Notes: generated by a model not told the origin, from the letters alone. Counted from the stretch's first letter, positions 45,450 to 53,563 are shown. The stretch: 64,000 nucleotides of DNA from Bacillota bacterium (GCA_021793645.1 JAJYSJ010000009.1:1-64000), one strand, 5' to 3'. Numbers and translations: made by a program.

Positions 45450-46624
45450 GCCTGCAAGAGACTCAGAATCAGGGCTGGCACAAGCGCAATGGCCGCGCCC
45501 AGCACGACACCCGGCCAGCGCAGCGACTCCCAAAGAAGGCCGATCAGGCTGCCGCCGAAGCTGGAGCCGACGTAATAGGCGACAAGATAGGCGGAAGAAG
45601 CGCCGGCGCGCTGTGCGCCGGCGCGCGCGCTGACCAGGGTGCTTGCAGCGGCGTGACCGCCGAAGAAGCCGAAGGTGAAGAGCCCAAGGCCGACAAGTTT
45701 GACCGCGAGCGGTGCGCCGAGGGTGAGGAGCGCACCCGCGAGCGCCATCAGGACGGATCCGCGCAGGACGGGCGTACGGCCAACGCGGTCCGCGAGGCGC
45801 CCGAGCAGCATCGAACTGACCGAGCCAAGCAGGTAGAAGAGGTAGACGAGACTCGCGAGGCCTGCGGGCAGGAAGTACGGTGGGCCTGCAAGCAGGAAGC
45901 CGAGGTAGTTGTATACGGCGACGAACGCGGCCATCAGCAGCCCGCCGATAGCAAAAAGACCAGTGAGTTCCTTGCGCCTGAAGAGCGCGAGATCCCCACG
46001 CAACGCATCGCGAACGCGCCGCGCTCCTGCATGGAAGTGACGCGACGGCGGCAGGGCGCGGGCGACAAAGAGGCCGAGCGCCAGCGAGAGCAGGCCGAGC
46101 AGCGCAAGTGCGACCTGCCAGCCGAAGAGCGCGGAGGTAAAACCCACTGCGATCCGGCCGCTCATGCCGCCCAGCGAGTTCCCTGCGATATAGAGGCCCA
46201 TCGCGCCGCCCAGCGCGGAGGGAGCGACCTCTTCACCGAGGTAGGTCATCGCTGTCGCCGGGACGCCAGCGAGGGTGAAGCCCTGGACAAGGCGCAGCGC
46301 CGCGAGCGCCGCGAACCCTGGAGCGATGGCGAGAAGCAGGGTGAGCAGCGCAGATGCAATGAGTGCTGCAACGATCGCCTGCGCACGGCCGTGCCGATCG
46401 GCGTAGACGGTCCAGAGAGGGAGTCCTGCGGCAAGGCCGATGGTGCTGAAGGACACCGCAAGGCTTGCCTGCGTCGGCGTTAGATGGAAGTCCCTCGCGA
46501 TGAGCGGCAGCAGCGGCTGCGTCGCGTATAGCAGGGCGAACGTGACGATGCCAACGGCGAAGAGCGCGACGCTTACGGCGCGATACCCTGGATCGCCGGG
46601 ACGCAGGCGGGAGTCGTTGACCAT
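45446..46624 (-). CDS. MFS transporter (YnfM-like efflux type)
   Basis: A 392-residue, 12-helix major facilitator protein. The motif-A-like loop reads YADRHGRAQAIV, TM5 contains the GNSLGGMSGRI efflux-type motif, and the second-half loop is GRLADRVGRTPVL. The overall pattern (YATQPLLPLIARDFHLTPTQASL) matches YnfM/inner-membrane efflux proteins for amino acids or sugars. The substrate is unknown. Start ATG 46624 leads into the long non-coding gap before the peptide transporter. Confidence 0.9.
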   Translation of the reverse strand: MVNDSRLRPGDPGYRAVSVALFAVGIVTFALLYATQPLLPLIARDFHLTPTQASLAVSFSTIGLAAGLPLWTVYADRHGRAQAIVAALIASALLTLLLAIAPGFAALAALRLVQGFTLAGVPATAMTYLGEEVAPSALGGAMGLYIAGNSLGGMSGRIAVGFTSALFGWQVALALLGLLSLALGLFVARALPPSRHFHAGARRVRDALRGDLALFRRKELTGLFAIGGLLMAAFVAVYNYLGFLLAGPPYFLPAGLASLVYLFYLLGSVSSMLLGRLADRVGRTPVLRGSVLMALAGALLTLGAPLAVKLVGLGLFTFGFFGGHAAASTLVSARAGAQRAGASSAYLVAYYVGSSFGGSLIGLLWESLRWPGVVLGAAIALVPALILSLLQA

Positions 46625-46767
46625 GGCTACAGCATAGCGCAGGTGCGTTGAAATCCCCGGGCTGACGTGTCAATCGCGAAGAACGCACAGCCGCATGCCT
46701 GATGTTGCCAAGGCGATCAAAATTCTCATCGGTTTTTCAATAAAGGAAATAGAGTCGCAAAACGACC

Positions 46768-46797
46768 ATGCCAATGGACGAGCCTGCATGCTAGACT
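46768..46797 (+). promoter_or_regulatory. Candidate extended -10 promoter for the peptide transporter leader
   Basis: TGCTAGACT (46789-46797) is an extended -10 with TAGACT as hexamer; ATGCCA at 46768-46773 sits 18 bases upstream as a weak -35. A start near 46803 would give a leader of about 450 nucleotides covering both structured blocks. By eye only. Confidence 0.3.
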
Positions 46798-46851
46798 GGC
46801 TCCGAAAGCAGCAATCCACGTCAGAGGGGAGAGATGGGGGGAGCACCAAAA

Positions 46852-46938
46852 CCGCCCAGGGACGCAGGAACCTGCGTCGCGGCACCTTTGTGGCGTCGGA
46901 TCTCCTCGCTGGGCGGATTTCGCGCAGTTAACTGCGCG
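46852..46938 (+). ncRNA. Candidate structured RNA block 1 in the peptide-transporter leader
   Basis: CCGCCCAG (46852-46859) pairs perfectly with CTGGGCGG (46909-46916). Inside, GACGCAGG/CCTGCGTC (46861-46878) forms a tight perfect hairpin, with a weaker helix around 46880-46895. Immediately 3' lies a perfect 18-base palindrome, CGCGCAGTTAACTGCGCG (46921-46938). The arrangement looks like a multi-helix regulatory element plus a following stem. No known riboswitch family was recognised. Confidence 0.4.
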
Positions 46939-47134
46939 CGAGAATGGTTTGCCCATACACTTCTTGTCTTAACAAGGCATTAACGTACAAGCGCAACACA
47001 GAGGAGTTCAGGAAAGACGCGTAGAATACCAAGTTCGCCTCAAAAGCTGTGTCCCTCAGCGCGGCCACCGGCCCGAATCGCCAAGGGCGGACTCGGATCG
47101 CCGTTGGCGGCAGTGCCGGGAGCAACATGAGGAG

Positions 47135-47226
47135 AGAGGAATACCTGCGAGGAAGTTCCCATCGCTGACTTGTGGTCTGGGGGACCAAGGACAGTCGTAC
47201 GGGCTTCGGAACGGACGTATTCCTCT
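47135..47226 (+). ncRNA. Candidate structured RNA block 2 (closed by a 10-bp helix) just upstream of the binding-protein gene
   Basis: AGAGGAATAC (47135-47144) and GTATTCCTCT (47217-47226) form a perfect 10-bp closing helix. The enclosed 72 bases can fold into several short hairpins: GCGA...TCGC around 47147-47165, GGTC/GACC around TGGGG, and a CGTxCG stem near 47196-47217. The block ends about 16 bases before AAGGAGG of the substrate-binding protein gene, a typical place for a cis-regulator of translation or transcription. No known family matched. Confidence 0.45.
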
Positions 47227-47256
47227 GGGAGATCTGATTTGTAAGGAGGTTTTTCG

Positions 47257-49011
47257 ATGAAGACTGGCCGATGGGCCGCCTTAGGTGGCCTTATCGGAAC
47301 GGCGGCGCTCACTCTGGCCGCTTGTGGTGGCGGTACTGCCCCCGCAAGCAGCCAGGCGCCGCTGCAGAAGGCGAGTGAAATGGTGGCGGCCCTGCCAACG
47401 CAGGTCGGCATCACCGACTTCGCACCGATCGCGAACATCAGCGCCTATTCGATCTACAACAGCCAGGTCGAGTACATGATGTGGGCTCCGGTCGTCATGG
47501 TTTCTGGCCAGGACACGATCGACTGGGCAGACTCGCTGGCCTCCAAGATCACCCCCAGCAACAATGACCAGACCTTCACCGTTACGCTGAAGCCGTGGAA
47601 GTGGTCGAACGGCACGCCGATCACGGCGCAGGATGTCGCCTTCACGGCGAACCTGCTGCTGCAGGCTTGCATCGCTTCGAGCCCCCCGTACTCCTACGGC
47701 GGATGTGGTTTCGGCGGCATCCCGCCGATTACCGGCCACCCGGAGCTCAAGAGCGTCACGGCGCAGGGCAACAACACGGTCGTCTTCACGACGAGCGCGC
47801 CTTCGAACCCGACCTGGTTTGAGCTGAACGCGCTCGGCCAGATCCAGCCGATGCCGCAGTCCATCTGGGACAAGGGCAGCGTCACCGCTGACCTCAACCT
47901 GCTCAAGCAGGTCTACAACGACCCGACCAACGCGGTATACAACGTGGTTTCGGGCCCGTACAAGTTCTCTTCGTTCTCGAACAACCAGTACTGGAAGTTC
48001 GTCCCGAACAAGCAGTACGGCGGCCCGAAGGCTACTGTCAGCGTATCGCTCCAGTACGAGGCGTCCGACTCGGCGGAGTTCGCTGCGCTGAAGACCGAGA
48101 AGATCAACGCGGGCTACTTGACCGCGTCGATGTTCGGCTCGGCCGGCCAGCTGGCGAAGCAGTACAGCCAGTCGAAGACCCTCGGCTTCTGCTGGTACGG
48201 CGTGACCCTGAACTCGGCGAGCGACGCACTTGACGTCGGTCCCGCGTTCCAGGACACCGCGGTCCGGCAGGCGCTGCAGTACGGCGTCGACGAAGCCGCC
48301 ATCGGCAAGGTGCTGGACGGCGTGCTGAACGGCAAGAGCCTCTCCGTGCCGAACTACTCCGCCATCCCGAGCGGCTTCCCGAGCCTCACGCAGGCTGTGT
48401 TCGGCGTCTCGTCGATCCCGGCCCAGTTCCCGTACGACCCGGCGAAGGGCAAGGCACTCCTCTTGTCTGACGGGTACAAGATGGTCAACGGAGTCATGAC
48501 CAAGGGCAACATCAAGTTGCAGTTTCCGGTCAACATCGACTCTGGCTCGACCGAGGATGCCAACGCGGCACTGATCCTCCAGCAGGACTGGGCACAGATG
48601 GGCGTCAAGATCTCCATCAACCCCGAGGCGTTCGACTCGCTGATCGCGATTACGAACACGACCGCGGGCGAGTCGTCGAAGTGGGCCGTCAACTGGACGG
48701 GCGGCTGGTGCTACGAGCCGAACTTCTACCCCACCGGCGGCGGCATGTGGAGCTACTACGACTCCGTCGACAGCTACAACAACAAGGACTTCAACAACGC
48801 GGTGAACCAGTCGTACGCCCCGGGTACGGCAGCACAGGCGCAGCAGAACATGTACGCCTACGCGCTCGCAACCGCGAAGGACCTCCCGATGTTGTGGATG
48901 CCGTCGGGCTACGCGCTGAACGAGACCGCACCGTACCTCCACGGCACGAGCCAGTGGTTCAACCCGGTGCAGGCGTTCACGCAGTGGAACCACCTGACCA
49001 TCTCCCACTGA
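47257..49011 (+). CDS. Peptide/nickel-type ABC transporter substrate-binding lipoprotein (family 5)
   Basis: A 584-residue SBP_bac_5 protein. A lipoprotein signal ends in LTLAACGGG, so Cys23 would be lipidated and the protein held on the outer face of the membrane. YMMWAPVVMVSGQDTIDWADSLASKI, then TFTVTLKPWKWSNGTPITAQDVAFT, is the DppA/OppA hallmark. Codon choice is strongly biased to C-ending codons, which suggests high expression. AAGGAGG precedes ATG 47257. A hairpin between this gene and the permeases may lower downstream transcription, as is common for binding-protein operons. Confidence 0.93.
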   Translation: MKTGRWAALGGLIGTAALTLAACGGGTAPASSQAPLQKASEMVAALPTQVGITDFAPIANISAYSIYNSQVEYMMWAPVVMVSGQDTIDWADSLASKITPSNNDQTFTVTLKPWKWSNGTPITAQDVAFTANLLLQACIASSPPYSYGGCGFGGIPPITGHPELKSVTAQGNNTVVFTTSAPSNPTWFELNALGQIQPMPQSIWDKGSVTADLNLLKQVYNDPTNAVYNVVSGPYKFSSFSNNQYWKFVPNKQYGGPKATVSVSLQYEASDSAEFAALKTEKINAGYLTASMFGSAGQLAKQYSQSKTLGFCWYGVTLNSASDALDVGPAFQDTAVRQALQYGVDEAAIGKVLDGVLNGKSLSVPNYSAIPSGFPSLTQAVFGVSSIPAQFPYDPAKGKALLLSDGYKMVNGVMTKGNIKLQFPVNIDSGSTEDANAALILQQDWAQMGVKISINPEAFDSLIAITNTTAGESSKWAVNWTGGWCYEPNFYPTGGGMWSYYDSVDSYNNKDFNNAVNQSYAPGTAAQAQQNMYAYALATAKDLPMLWMPSGYALNETAPYLHGTSQWFNPVQAFTQWNHLTISH

Positions 49012-49049
49012 TCGACCGGACTTTTACGAGTCGGTCATAGGGGTCGCGC

Positions 49050-49077
49050 GGCAGGGCCGGGGCAACCCGACCCTGCC
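49050..49077 (+). terminator. Hairpin between binding protein and permease genes (partial attenuator)
   Basis: GGCAGGG (49050-49056) pairs with CCCTGCC (49071-49077), extended inside by CGGG/CCCG around GCAA. Only a short TTTT follows some bases later. It probably protects or partly ends the binding-protein message. Confidence 0.5.
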
Positions 49078-49254
49078 AGCACCCTGTTTTGGGAGGATGA
49101 AGCCACCAGCTTCCTCTCCTCGCACGACCTTACCCCATGTGACAGCCGTGGCATCTAGTGTGCCGCGGTGCAGGTTTGGGGCAGGTGCAGCCCGAACGAG
49201 CAAGCACGTGCCGCGAAGCTTCGGATTCCGTGACGCGCGTCAGGAGGGTGTCAC

Positions 49255-50157
49255 ATGTCCGCGCAACTCAAACTAGAAGATTCGGCTGGGGCGGGTCTCG
49301 CCAATGCCGAAAAGGGTCTTTCGCGGGAGTGGCGGGCGTTTTGGCGCAATCCGCTGGCGGTTGCCGGCGTCGTCATCCTCGCGTTCTTGGTTCTGTTCTC
49401 ATGGGCCGGTCCACTCTTCTACCATGTCAACCCGAAGGCGCTCGACCTTGCGCACATCGTCAGCCCGCCGTTCGCCGGGCACATCCTCGGTACGGACGGC
49501 GTCGGGCGCGACCAGCTCGCGCAGCTGATGTGGGGCGGCCAGCTTTCCTTGCTCGTCGGATTCGCGGCGGCGGTGGCTGGCATGGCGATCGGCGTCATCT
49601 ATGGGCTAGTATCTGCGGAGCTGGGCGGCTGGGTCGATACGGTGCTGATGCGCTTTGTCGACGTTACCCTCGCAGTCCCCGGCATTTACCTCTTGCTTCT
49701 GCTGGACTCGATGTTGAGTCCGAATTCCTTTACGATGATCTTCATTATCGCTGTGACGTCCTGGCAGGGGATCGCGCGCATCGTGCGGGGCGAAGTGCTG
49801 AGTCTGCGGACCCGCGACTTCGTCGAGGCGGCACGCGCCGAGGGCGCGAGCTGGGGCAGGGTGATGTTCCGTCACTACCTGCCGAATACACTCGGGCCGA
49901 TCATCGTCTACACGACGTTTTCGGTTGGCGGCGCCATTCTGACCGTTGCCGGTCTTTCGTTCCTTGGACTCGGGTTGCCGCCGAACGACCCGAACTGGGG
50001 TACATCGATCGCGAACGCGATGTCCTACACGTTCCAGAACGCCTGGTGGCTCATCTATCCGCCGGGCATCTTGATCGTGCTGGCTGAACTTGCCGTGAAC
50101 TTCCTGGGCGACGCGTTCAATGCAGCGTTTGACCCGAGACTGCGGGGTAGCCGCTGA
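49255..50157 (+). CDS. Peptide ABC transporter permease (DppC-like)
   Basis: A 300-residue inner-membrane permease with about six helices. The N-terminal FWRNPLAVAGVVILAFLVL, LGTDGVGRDQLAQLMWGGQLSLLVG and the EAA loop (DFVEAARAEGASWGRVMFRHYLPN) are typical of the DppC/OppC subunit. Start ATG 49255 follows GAGGGTG. The next permease gene overlaps the stop by one base (TGATG). Confidence 0.93.
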   Translation: MSAQLKLEDSAGAGLANAEKGLSREWRAFWRNPLAVAGVVILAFLVLFSWAGPLFYHVNPKALDLAHIVSPPFAGHILGTDGVGRDQLAQLMWGGQLSLLVGFAAAVAGMAIGVIYGLVSAELGGWVDTVLMRFVDVTLAVPGIYLLLLLDSMLSPNSFTMIFIIAVTSWQGIARIVRGEVLSLRTRDFVEAARAEGASWGRVMFRHYLPNTLGPIIVYTTFSVGGAILTVAGLSFLGLGLPPNDPNWGTSIANAMSYTFQNAWWLIYPPGILIVLAELAVNFLGDAFNAAFDPRLRGSR

Positions 50158-51107
50158 TGCTGAGGTACGCGCTGCGACGTCTCCTCGAGTCCATCCCGAC
50201 GATGCTGGGAATCACGATCCTCACCTTCCTGCTTGCGCATCTCGTGCCGGGGAACCCGGCGTTGGCAATGCTCGGTCCGCACGCCACGCATCGGGCGATT
50301 GCGGTGATCGACCACCAATTCGGCCTGGATAAGCCGCTGCCGGTGCAGTACGTCATCTGGCTCTGGCAGGTGCTGCATGGCAACCTCGGCATTTCCTATA
50401 CGCAGAACCTTCCGGTGACGACGCTGATCTGGCAGGCCCTGCCGCGCACCCTTGCGATCGTCGGCATCGGGACGGTGATCGCGGACGTCCTATCCGTCAT
50501 CCAGGGGCTCTACCAGGCGCACCACCAGGGGCGCCCCTCCGACAATATCGTGACGCTGCTCGCCTACTTCTTCTACTCGATGCCGACCTTCTGGCTCGGG
50601 GTGCTGCTGATCATCTGGTTCTCGATCGACCTTCCGATCTTCCCGCCGGGCGGGATCTCGGACCCTGGCCAGACGATGAACTTCGTCGTTTGGTTCTCCC
50701 ATATCAGCCTGCCGGTGATCACGCTGGTGATCGTGACAGTGGCGTTCTGGGGACGCTTCATGCGGGCATCCGTGATCGAGTCGCTGGTGCAGGACTACAT
50801 CCGCACCGCGCGCGCGAAGGGCCTGCACGAGCGCACCGTGCTGTACCGGCACGCTTTCCGCAACTCGCTGTTGCCGCTGATCACGCTCTTCGGGTTCTCG
50901 CTGCCGACTCTGTTCGCCGGAGCGCTGTTCATCGAGGAAGTGTTCAACTATCCTGGACTCGGCCTGCTGTTCTGGCATGCCGCATTGACCAGGGACTACC
51001 CGACGGTGTTCGGCATCACGCTGATCATCGGCATCCTGACGATCCTTGGAAACCTGACGGCGGACCTCCTGTACGCCGTCGCGGATCCGCGCATCCGCTA
51101 TAACTAG
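50157..51107 (+). CDS. Peptide ABC transporter permease (DppB-like)
   Basis: A 316-residue permease. YALRRLLESIPTMLGITILTFLLAHLVPGNPA is the DppB/OppB N-terminus, and DYIRTARAKGLHERTVLYRHAFRNSLLPLITLFG contains the EAA loop. The stop TAG at 51105-51107 lies inside the 4-base target duplication of the IS that follows, so the insertion did not alter the protein. No ATPase genes (DppD/DppF-like) follow; they must be elsewhere or shared. Confidence 0.93.
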   Translation: MLRYALRRLLESIPTMLGITILTFLLAHLVPGNPALAMLGPHATHRAIAVIDHQFGLDKPLPVQYVIWLWQVLHGNLGISYTQNLPVTTLIWQALPRTLAIVGIGTVIADVLSVIQGLYQAHHQGRPSDNIVTLLAYFFYSMPTFWLGVLLIIWFSIDLPIFPPGGISDPGQTMNFVVWFSHISLPVITLVIVTVAFWGRFMRASVIESLVQDYIRTARAKGLHERTVLYRHAFRNSLLPLITLFGFSLPTLFAGALFIEEVFNYPGLGLLFWHAALTRDYPTVFGITLIIGILTILGNLTADLLYAVADPRIRYN

Positions 51108-51131
51108 TACAGCGTCTCAGAAGTTCGTTCC
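51108..51131 (+). repeat. Left terminal inverted repeat of the IS630-type element
   Basis: Starts TACAGCGTCTCAGAAG and matches the right end at 51994-52017 in reverse complement, with 23 of 24 bases identical. Confidence 0.9.
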
Positions 51132-51222
51132 GGCCGATAACGTACCATAACATGCCAGCAAGGAGTTTTTGGGGGTAGTGTTGAAGCCCTCGTAAAGCGG
51201 TCCTTGCGGGGGTGGGACAGGG

Positions 51223-51684
51223 ATGGGAGCGCTGCGCGCACCGTGCGTGACTTTGGCGCTCCCTCGCTGTCCCTTGGCGCTGAGCACAGAGGATGTCGAA
51301 CAGCTGCGGCCATTGGTGTTCGGACAGAAAGTCGAGCGGAGGATATGGCTGCGCGCGTCGATCGTCTGGCATCTGGCGCGGGGCATGCCCCCGCAAGGGG
51401 TGGGGGAGCTTCTGGGGGTTCACTTGCGCACTGTGCGCAAGTGGCAGGGGCGATTCGCCGAGCGCGGAGTGGCGGGGCTACATGATCTGCACGCCTCCTG
51501 GGTCAACCAGGTCGAGAACTTTTTTTCGATCCTCCATCGTCGCTGCCTTCGCCACGGCGACTTCCGCTCCGAGGAAGATCTCAGAGATCGCCTTCTCGCC
51601 TTCATCGCCCGCTGGAACAAAACCGACGGTCACCCGTTCCGCTGGACGTTTCGGGGCTATCCCGTCCAGGAGGTGGCTGTCTGA
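51223..51684 (+). CDS. IS630 transposase with the DDE catalytic core deleted in frame
   Basis: The first half (to about 51485) is the helix-turn-helix DNA-binding region: ALSTEDVEQLRPLV, ERRIWLRASIVWHLARG and ELLGVHLRTVRKWQGRFAERGVAGLHD. It then jumps directly to the extreme C-terminus, HASWVNQVENFFSILHRRCLR...LLAFIARWNKTDGHPFRWTF. A complete IS630 transposase has roughly 350 residues; this frame has 153, and the first two Asp motifs of the catalytic triad are gone while the final N-Q-V-E Glu motif remains. The join keeps the frame open, so a short DNA-binding protein may still be made. Confidence 0.85.
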   Translation: MGALRAPCVTLALPRCPLALSTEDVEQLRPLVFGQKVERRIWLRASIVWHLARGMPPQGVGELLGVHLRTVRKWQGRFAERGVAGLHDLHASWVNQVENFFSILHRRCLRHGDFRSEEDLRDRLLAFIARWNKTDGHPFRWTFRGYPVQEVAV

Positions 51685-51992
51685 TGCCGCAGCCCCAATA
51701 CTCCGAGTTCCTGGTGGTCGCCGCCCAGGACACAGTCGCAAAACTCCTGCGCGAGCGCGGTCTGCACCACCTGAAGGTCACCAGCCGTGGCCGTCACGTG
51801 GTTGTCTACTCCGAAGAGGCCGACGGCGAGAAGGTCTCCCGCATCCGTTTCTGCACCCTCGGCCACGACCAGTTCCGACTCGACGTAACTACCCATCCCG
51901 GCCGTTGGGAGCAAACACCGTACGAAGGCCCACTGCCCCAACTGTGCGACACTGCCCTAACGGACTTTTCTTGGCTCCTAGCCGAATTCTGA
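51684..51992 (+). CDS. Small accessory protein inside the IS630-type element, unknown function
   Basis: A 102-residue soluble protein (MPQPQYSEFLVVAAQDTV...) whose ATG overlaps the transposase stop (TGATG). It has alternating strands and helices, with HLKVTSRGRHVVVYSEE in the middle, and no motif that I recognise. It lies wholly between the transposase and the right terminal repeat, so it belongs to the element. It stays open and start-coupled while the transposase has lost its core. It could be an accessory or regulatory factor of this IS lineage. Confidence 0.65.
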   Translation: MPQPQYSEFLVVAAQDTVAKLLRERGLHHLKVTSRGRHVVVYSEEADGEKVSRIRFCTLGHDQFRLDVTTHPGRWEQTPYEGPLPQLCDTALTDFSWLLAEF

Positions 51993-51993
51993 G

Positions 51994-52017
51994 GGAACGA
52001 ACTTTTGAGACGCTGTA
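51994..52017 (-). repeat. Right terminal inverted repeat of the IS630-type element
   Basis: In reverse complement it starts TACAGCGTCTCAAAAG, the partner of 51108-51131. Confidence 0.9.
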
Positions 52018-52021
52018 CTAG

Positions 52022-52077
52022 AAGGAACACGAGAAAGGAGAGGCCCCCGAGGGGGCCTCTCCTTTCTCGTGTTCCTT
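52022..52077. terminator. Twenty-six-base-pair perfect hairpin
   Basis: Bases 52022-52047 pair perfectly with 52052-52077 around a CGAG loop. It begins one base after the target duplication of the IS. It lies downstream of the minus-strand pdh operon and, before the IS arrived, directly followed dppB, so it probably served as a bidirectional terminator. There is no long T run on either side. Confidence 0.75.
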
Positions 52078-52153
52078 AGCTGGATGTCGTTGTCGGCCCG
52101 AAGGGGTCGGCCGCAGGTAGGGTGGGGCGTCAGTGATCTCCTCTGGCTGCCTG

Positions 52154-53560
52154 TCAGCGGCCGAAGTAGTGCGTAGACCGCCCAAGGATCCCCTCGGCTG
52201 CCTCCATGACCGTCTCCGACAGGGTGGGGTGGGGGTGGATGGTGCGTGCGATATCCTCCGCGACTGCGCCCATCTCGATCGCCAGGACGCCTTCTGCGAT
52301 GAGTTCACCGGCTCCGGGGCCTGCGATGCCGATGCCGAGCACCCGGCCGCTCTCGGATTCTGTGATCATTTTCGTGACGCCGTCGGCGCGGCCGAGCGAG
52401 GTGGCGCGCCCGGAGGCTGCCCAAGGGAACCGCGCGACCTTCACGGCGATGCCCTCACGCTGGGCGTCGCGCTCCGTCAGTCCCGCCCAGGCGATTTCCG
52501 GGTCGGTGAAGACCACGGCAGGGATCGCGGCGGGATCGTAGGCGCTCTTCTGCCCGGCGATCGCTTCCGCTGCCACGCGGCCTTCGTAGGAAGCCTTGTG
52601 GGCGAGCATGGGCTGCCCTGCGACGTCCCCGATCGCGTAGATGTGGGAGACGGCGGTGCGGCGCTGGGCGTCCACTGGAATGAACCCGTGCTCGTCCGGG
52701 ACGATGCCCAGCCCATCGAGGCCGATGCCGGTGGTCTGCGGCGCACGCCCGACCGAGACGAGCACCGCATCGCAGGCAAGTTTCTCATGTGTGCCATCTT
52801 GGAGCAGGAGATCCGCCGTGAGGTTATCCTTGGTTTCTTTCAGCGACTCGACCCGCGTCGAGAGAAGCACCCGCATCTCCCTACCCATGCGCTGCGCGAG
52901 GGGCTTCACGAGGTCCTCGTCGACGCCGGGCAAAAGGCCGCCTGTCACTTCGACAACCGTAACGTCGGACCCGAGCGCCGCGTATACCGTGGCCAGCTCG
53001 GCGCCGATATAGCCGCCGCCGATGACAAGCAGGCGCTTTGGCACCTCTCGCAACTCGAGCGCCGCCGTCGAGTCCCAGACGCGCGGACTCTGCAGACCGA
53101 GAGCCGGCAGCGTACGGGGGAGTGAGCCCGTCGCGATGATCGCGCTGCGGAAGCTGATCTCGGATGCGCCTCCGGCGGCGAGATCGACTGTGAGGCGGTG
53201 CGGATCCGCGAATCGCCCGTGGCCTTGAAGGTACTTGATCTTGCGCTGGCGCGCGAGCTGACCGAGGCCGCCTGTCAGCTTTCCGACGACAGAGTCCTTC
53301 TGTGCGCGCAGTGCGCCCAGGTCGATTTGGGGGTCTTGGAAGGTGACGCCGAAGGCTGCCACCTCGCGCGACTCGCGAAGTACCGCGGCGACGTGCAGGA
53401 GCGTCTTCGACGGGATGCAGCCCCTGTAGAGGCACACGCCGCCGGGATTCTCAGCCGCGTCCACGAGGGCAACCGAAAGACCGAGGTCTGCTGCGGCGAA
53501 GGCCGCAGCGTAGCCGCCCGGTCCGCCGCCAAGCACGAGGAGATCTGTTTCGTTCGCCAT
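52154..53560 (-). CDS. lpdA: Dihydrolipoyl dehydrogenase (E3)
   Basis: A 468-residue E3. LLVLGGGPGGYAAAFAAADLG binds FAD, GGVCLYRGCIPSK holds the redox-active Cys pair, LLVIGGGYIGAELATVYAALGSDVTVVE binds NAD, YAIGDVAGQPMLAHKASYEG is the second FAD motif, and HPHPTLSE near the C-terminus supplies the catalytic His-Glu. It reoxidises the lipoyl arms of the E2 encoded upstream. The start is ATG 53560 with GGAGGG inside the end of the E2 gene. Confidence 0.96.
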   Translation of the reverse strand: MANETDLLVLGGGPGGYAAAFAAADLGLSVALVDAAENPGGVCLYRGCIPSKTLLHVAAVLRESREVAAFGVTFQDPQIDLGALRAQKDSVVGKLTGGLGQLARQRKIKYLQGHGRFADPHRLTVDLAAGGASEISFRSAIIATGSLPRTLPALGLQSPRVWDSTAALELREVPKRLLVIGGGYIGAELATVYAALGSDVTVVEVTGGLLPGVDEDLVKPLAQRMGREMRVLLSTRVESLKETKDNLTADLLLQDGTHEKLACDAVLVSVGRAPQTTGIGLDGLGIVPDEHGFIPVDAQRRTAVSHIYAIGDVAGQPMLAHKASYEGRVAAEAIAGQKSAYDPAAIPAVVFTDPEIAWAGLTERDAQREGIAVKVARFPWAASGRATSLGRADGVTKMITESESGRVLGIGIAGPGAGELIAEGVLAIEMGAVAEDIARTIHPHPTLSETVMEAAEGILGRSTHYFGR

Positions 53561-53563
53561 GGG

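Larger units (their letters stand above)
46625..47256 (+). other. 632-base non-coding region upstream of the peptide transporter
   Basis: The left part (about 46700-46770) is noticeably AT-richer than the surroundings. A possible promoter at 46768-46797 and two base-paired blocks (46852-46938 and 47135-47226) lie in it, each listed separately. A 78-codon frame at 46695-46931 has no ribosome binding site, no recognisable protein features and overlaps the structured block, so I do not call it a gene. Confidence 0.6.
51108..52017 (+). mobile_element. IS630-type insertion element, internally deleted, 910 bp
   Basis: Terminal inverted repeats of 24 bases differ at one position. CTAG occurs directly outside both ends (51104-51107 and 52018-52021), consistent with insertion into a CTAG target; IS630 relatives favour CTAG with TA duplication, and here the full CTAG is present on both sides. 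Inside are a shortened transposase frame and, overlapping its stop, a second small gene. The loss of the transposase core means it could move only with help from a complete copy. Confidence 0.88.

Noticed and set aside
46695-46931. 78-codon open frame in the leader of the peptide transporter
   Set aside because: It has no ribosome binding site or protein-like pattern and overlaps the base-paired block; the region is better read as untranslated.
46852-47226. Known riboswitch classes (TPP, cobalamin, SAM, glycine, guanidine, ZTP) in the long leader
   Set aside because: None of the conserved core sequences could be found by eye; only the base pairing supports a regulatory RNA.
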